A stretch of 64,000 bases of DNA, taken from a virus. Location: positions 1 through 64,000 of the IMG/VR virus record IMGVR_UViG_3300035698_026135, one strand, 5' to 3'. The notes beneath the pieces are model-generated. The model worked only from the letters and a program-made list of their open reading frames with translations, was not told where the DNA came from and made no database searches. This document shows, in pieces, positions 61,910 to 64,000 of the stretch. Made by a program: the position numbers and the translations under genes. Every line of letters starts with the position of its first letter. Position 1 is the stretch's first letter.

Positions 61910-63538
61910 ATGAATTTTAAAGAATTAACACAAGATACTCGTAACGAGCGAACTTCACAGTCCGCTATCTCACGAAAGAAAGTTGCCAAATGGCAAAAGA
62001 CAGGTCTTCTCGAAGGCTTAAAGGATGCCCGCACGAAAGCCAATATGGCTCGACTGCTTGAGAATCAGGCGGCATCGATGCTTAATGAGGCATCAGACAC
62101 ATCCGACGTAAAGGGATTTCAGGCTATTGCCTTCCCTATGGTACGTCGTGTTTTCGGCAACCTTTTGGTTGGCGAAATTGCATCGGTTCAGCCGATGGCA
62201 CTTCCATCTGGTCTAGTCTTTTGGCTCGACTTTACACATGGTAGTACCGGAAAGGCTGGTACTGGCCGAGACGACTGGTCATCCGGTGGCTCGGTATTTG
62301 GAGATCCCGTTGGACCTCTTACCGGTGGTGCTGATGGAACTGGAGGTCACTACAACCTTCATAATAGTTATACTCAATTCGAAGCTTCGGCTGCGGTTGG
62401 TCTAGCTTCGTCAGGTTCGGCAACTTGGCTTGAGGTCGAATATGATCTTGAGCTTTCGTCCGCTGTAGCTGGCGACACTCTTTGGAAGGTCACTGTTGAC
62501 CTCGACGAGAATGCTGCAATCACAAATGTGGATCAATCAAACTATAAGAGTTTTGCCATCTCGGGAGCAGTGAACGCAGGTGTCACTCGCTACTACAGAC
62601 GTCACAATTTGTTTGATACTGCCACCAATATCCTAACTGTCTTTTACACTGGTGCCGCTGCGCTCGATTCGGGCTCGGCTGTTCAAGTTGCTTATGTCAA
62701 GAAGGATGTTCTTGGAGCAGATACGAATGGTACAACCTTGAGCCCCGCGTTCGAGTATGCATTTGATAGTGCAGATGACATTCCAGAGATTGATATCAAA
62801 ATTACATCTCATCCGGTCACAGCTAACAGTCGTAAGTTGAAAGTCAAGTGGACTCCAGAAGTCGCGCAGGATCTTAACGCTTATCACACTGTTGACGCTG
62901 AAGCTGAGCTTACTCAGGTGATGGCCGATCAGGTGGCACTCGATATTGATTCCGAGGTACTTCAAGATATGGTCAACAATGCGAAAGCAGCGAAATACTA
63001 CTGGGACCGTCGTCCTGGAACGTATGTCGATAAGGCAACAGGCGTGGAGATCACTGGACCTTCCTTCACGGGTAATGTTCAGGAGTGGTATCTTACTCTC
63101 ATGGAAACAGTCCTTGACGTAAGTAACACGATCCACCGCAAGAACTTGCGCTCAGGAGCTAACTTCATGGTGACATCACCTGACGTAGCAACAATCCTTG
63201 AGTCAATGGTTCAATGGCGTCCTTCGATTGATGTTGGCGATCCAAAGCAAACTAAATACTCGATGGGTATTGAGAAAATTGGTACACTTGCAAACCGTTT
63301 CACGGTCTACAAAGCTCCTTTCTTCTTCCGTAATATGATCCTAGTTGGATTTAAGGGAGACGAGTGGCTTGAGACTGGATACGTCTATGCTCCGTACGTT
63401 CCGATGATCGTTACACCAACGATCTACGAGCCCGATAACTTCACTCCACGCAAGGCGGTCATGACCCGTTATGCGAAACAGATCATCCGTGGTGATTATT
63501 ACGGTCTCGTGGTCGTGAAAGGAATGAATATTTTCTAA
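61910..63538 (+). CDS. 23: Major capsid protein, gp23-like (542 aa)
   Basis: ATG 61910 follows aggaggcaca. The N-terminal region (KWQKTGLLEGLKDARTKANM, then ARLLENQAASMLNEASDTSD) contains candidate L-x-E cleavage sites and the LLENQ motif common to T4-like capsids. Then AIAFPMVRRVFGNLLVGEIA and VQPMALPSGLVFWLDF are conserved, and the C-terminus has YVYAPYVPMIVTPTIYEPDN, FTPRKAVMTRYAKQIIRGDY and YGLVVVKGMNIF. T4 gp23 is 521 residues. It is followed by a strong terminator. Confidence 0.95.
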   Translation: MNFKELTQDTRNERTSQSAISRKKVAKWQKTGLLEGLKDARTKANMARLLENQAASMLNEASDTSDVKGFQAIAFPMVRRVFGNLLVGEIASVQPMALPSGLVFWLDFTHGSTGKAGTGRDDWSSGGSVFGDPVGPLTGGADGTGGHYNLHNSYTQFEASAAVGLASSGSATWLEVEYDLELSSAVAGDTLWKVTVDLDENAAITNVDQSNYKSFAISGAVNAGVTRYYRRHNLFDTATNILTVFYTGAAALDSGSAVQVAYVKKDVLGADTNGTTLSPAFEYAFDSADDIPEIDIKITSHPVTANSRKLKVKWTPEVAQDLNAYHTVDAEAELTQVMADQVALDIDSEVLQDMVNNAKAAKYYWDRRPGTYVDKATGVEITGPSFTGNVQEWYLTLMETVLDVSNTIHRKNLRSGANFMVTSPDVATILESMVQWRPSIDVGDPKQTKYSMGIEKIGTLANRFTVYKAPFFFRNMILVGFKGDEWLETGYVYAPYVPMIVTPTIYEPDNFTPRKAVMTRYAKQIIRGDYYGLVVVKGMNIF

Positions 63539-63571
63539 GCAATATCAAGTACTTAGAGAGATCTTAGATAG

Positions 63572-63592
63572 GCCGCCTTCGGGCGGCTTTTC
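63572..63592 (+). terminator. Rho-independent terminator after the capsid gene
   Basis: A 6-bp perfect GC stem (gccgcc / ggcggc) with a ttcg tetraloop lies at 63572-63587, followed by tttt at 63588-63591. The UUCG-type loop and GC stem make this the most stable hairpin noticed in the window. It sits 34 nt behind the major capsid stop and would end the head-gene transcript. Confidence 0.9.
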
Positions 63593-63630
63593 TAATTGTA
63601 TATTATAAAACCTTTGTTGTAGTTACTAGT

Positions 63631-63793
63631 ATGCACAAAGAAGAACTTGAGAGACTATATAACCACAACCACACAAGCTATGGAATGCAAAGAACTATGG
63701 AATACAGATAATGGAACCACTCTATGCATACCCTGTCACAGAAAGACTCCCACTTGGGGATACGGCTCAGTAAAAATATCGAAAAATATATAA
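63631..63793 (+). pseudogene. Collapsed HNH homing endonuclease gene (N- and C-terminal scraps)
   Basis: From ATG 63631 one frame reads MHKEELERLYNHNHTSYGMQ and stops soon after. The +1 frame from 63680 reads ECKELWNTDNGTTLCIPCHR then KTPTWGYGSVKISKN and stops at 63793. The latter is the typical end of an HNH domain (N-G-T-T-L-C-x2-C-H). The start of the first fragment is typical of an endonuclease N-terminus. The middle, with the first HNH residues, is missing, so an internal deletion has left a remnant between the terminator and the next gene. Confidence 0.65.
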
Positions 63794-63929
63794 AATTATC
63801 TATTTAAAGGAGGTAAGACCTAGTAGAGATTGTATTCGAGCAGGTATTTGGGTCCAGGTGGAAATAGAAGCCACGATAGCAGCAATTCTATTGTTGTTTT
63901 ATTTTTCTTTTTAGCTCTATTTAAATACG
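63794..63929 (+). other. Non-coding leader before the last gene; nothing firmly identified
   Basis: This 136-nt stretch follows the HNH remnant. It contains a good but orphan Shine-Dalgarno (aaaggaggt, 63808-63816) with no ATG at the correct distance, and a T-rich run near 63890-63915. Short frames here can be read, one rich in hydrophobic residues (EATIAAILLLFYFSF), but none has a proper start. Its end reads ctatttaaatacg directly before the ATG at 63930. A promoter or small RNA for the next operon is possible. Confidence 0.3.
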
Positions 63930-64000
63930 ATGTCAGAACTATCCTTCGTCTCCTTTAGTGGAAGCACCCGCCCAACAGCCTTCGGAACCTACGACCTAGA
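63930..64000 (+). CDS. Start of the next structural gene (partial, 23 codons visible)
   Basis: ATG 63930 opens a frame that runs off the window: MSELSFVSFSGSTRPTAFGT then YDL. The G-S-T-R-P-T-A-F-G-T-Y-D pattern looks like the N-terminus of a tail or neck protein. Since tail sheath and tail tube genes are not found elsewhere in the window, one of these could begin here, but this is a guess. There is no strong Shine-Dalgarno in front of the ATG. Confidence 0.5.
   Translation, partial: MSELSFVSFSGSTRPTAFGTYDL

Noticed and set aside
465-63136. Many open frames on the minus strand
   Set aside because: All lie opposite well-supported + strand genes, have no motifs, and lack Shine-Dalgarno signals; they are shadows of the coding strand.
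59769-63925. ctatttaaa before starts at 59780 and 63930 (and at 63799) as a late promoter
   Set aside because: The same string occurs within coding DNA (near 60023), and its distance to the ATG would leave almost no leader.
1-64000. CRISPR arrays, tRNA genes, integrase or insertion sequences
   Set aside because: No spaced palindromic repeats, cloverleaf sequences or DDE/tyrosine recombinase motifs were found by eye; the mobile genes present are homing endonucleases and an intein.

Overview
The window is a 64 kb piece of a T4-like contractile-tailed phage (Caudoviricetes, myovirus morphotype). Every supportable gene lies on the + strand. Genes are packed with 1-20 nt overlaps, mostly ATGA, GTGA or TAATG junctions. 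Hallmark T4-type genes are a gp25 and gp6 baseplate wedge, a gp5-like hub, large terminase gp17, portal gp20, prohead protease gp21, scaffold gp22 and major capsid protein gp23. No bacterial chromosomal, plasmid or integrase genes are seen. The heptose and LPS-type glycosyltransferase genes point to a Gram-negative host, which is an inference.

Layout. 1-360: an AT-rich direct repeat and a small ribbon-helix-helix gene. About 0.36-19.7 kb: a large sugar island with GT4, GT9 and GT2 glycosyltransferases, three SAM methyltransferases, a B12-type radical SAM enzyme, a UDP-sugar dehydrogenase, a HldE-like nucleotidyltransferase, a PfkB sugar kinase and a cupin. 19.7-22.4 kb: small genes, including two FmdB-type zinc ribbons, a probable gp55-like late sigma factor and a possible small terminase subunit. 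22.3-44.1 kb: baseplate and tail genes (OB-SGNH hub, beta-helix spike, gp25, gp6, a 1398-aa LamG protein, fibronectin-like proteins and three tandem paralogues). 44.1-48.7 kb: RuvC-like nuclease, DnaG-type primase and a fused SbcD-SbcC (gp47-gp46) protein. 49.4-63.5 kb: packaging and head genes ending at a strong rho-independent terminator behind the major capsid gene. 63.6-64.0 kb: a wrecked HNH gene and the start of the next structural gene.

Homing elements are scattered through the window: three GIY-YIG genes, one HNH gene, one HNH gene fused in frame to a cupin, three stand-alone NUMOD1-type ORFs, one collapsed HNH remnant, and one LAGLIDADG-type intein inside the prohead protease. Nearly all free-standing ones sit exactly at gene junctions and keep the start/stop overlap with the downstream gene.

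Most notable points: (1) the intein splits the prohead protease directly after its GELDH motif; (2) a head-locus protein ends in a domain resembling ribosomal protein bS21; (3) the baseplate hub carries an SGNH-hydrolase domain in place of lysozyme, with its usual Asp-His block changed to Asn-Gln; (4) an HNH endonuclease is fused to a sugar-pathway cupin that has lost its own start codon. Assignments rest on reading motifs by eye; no database search was possible.
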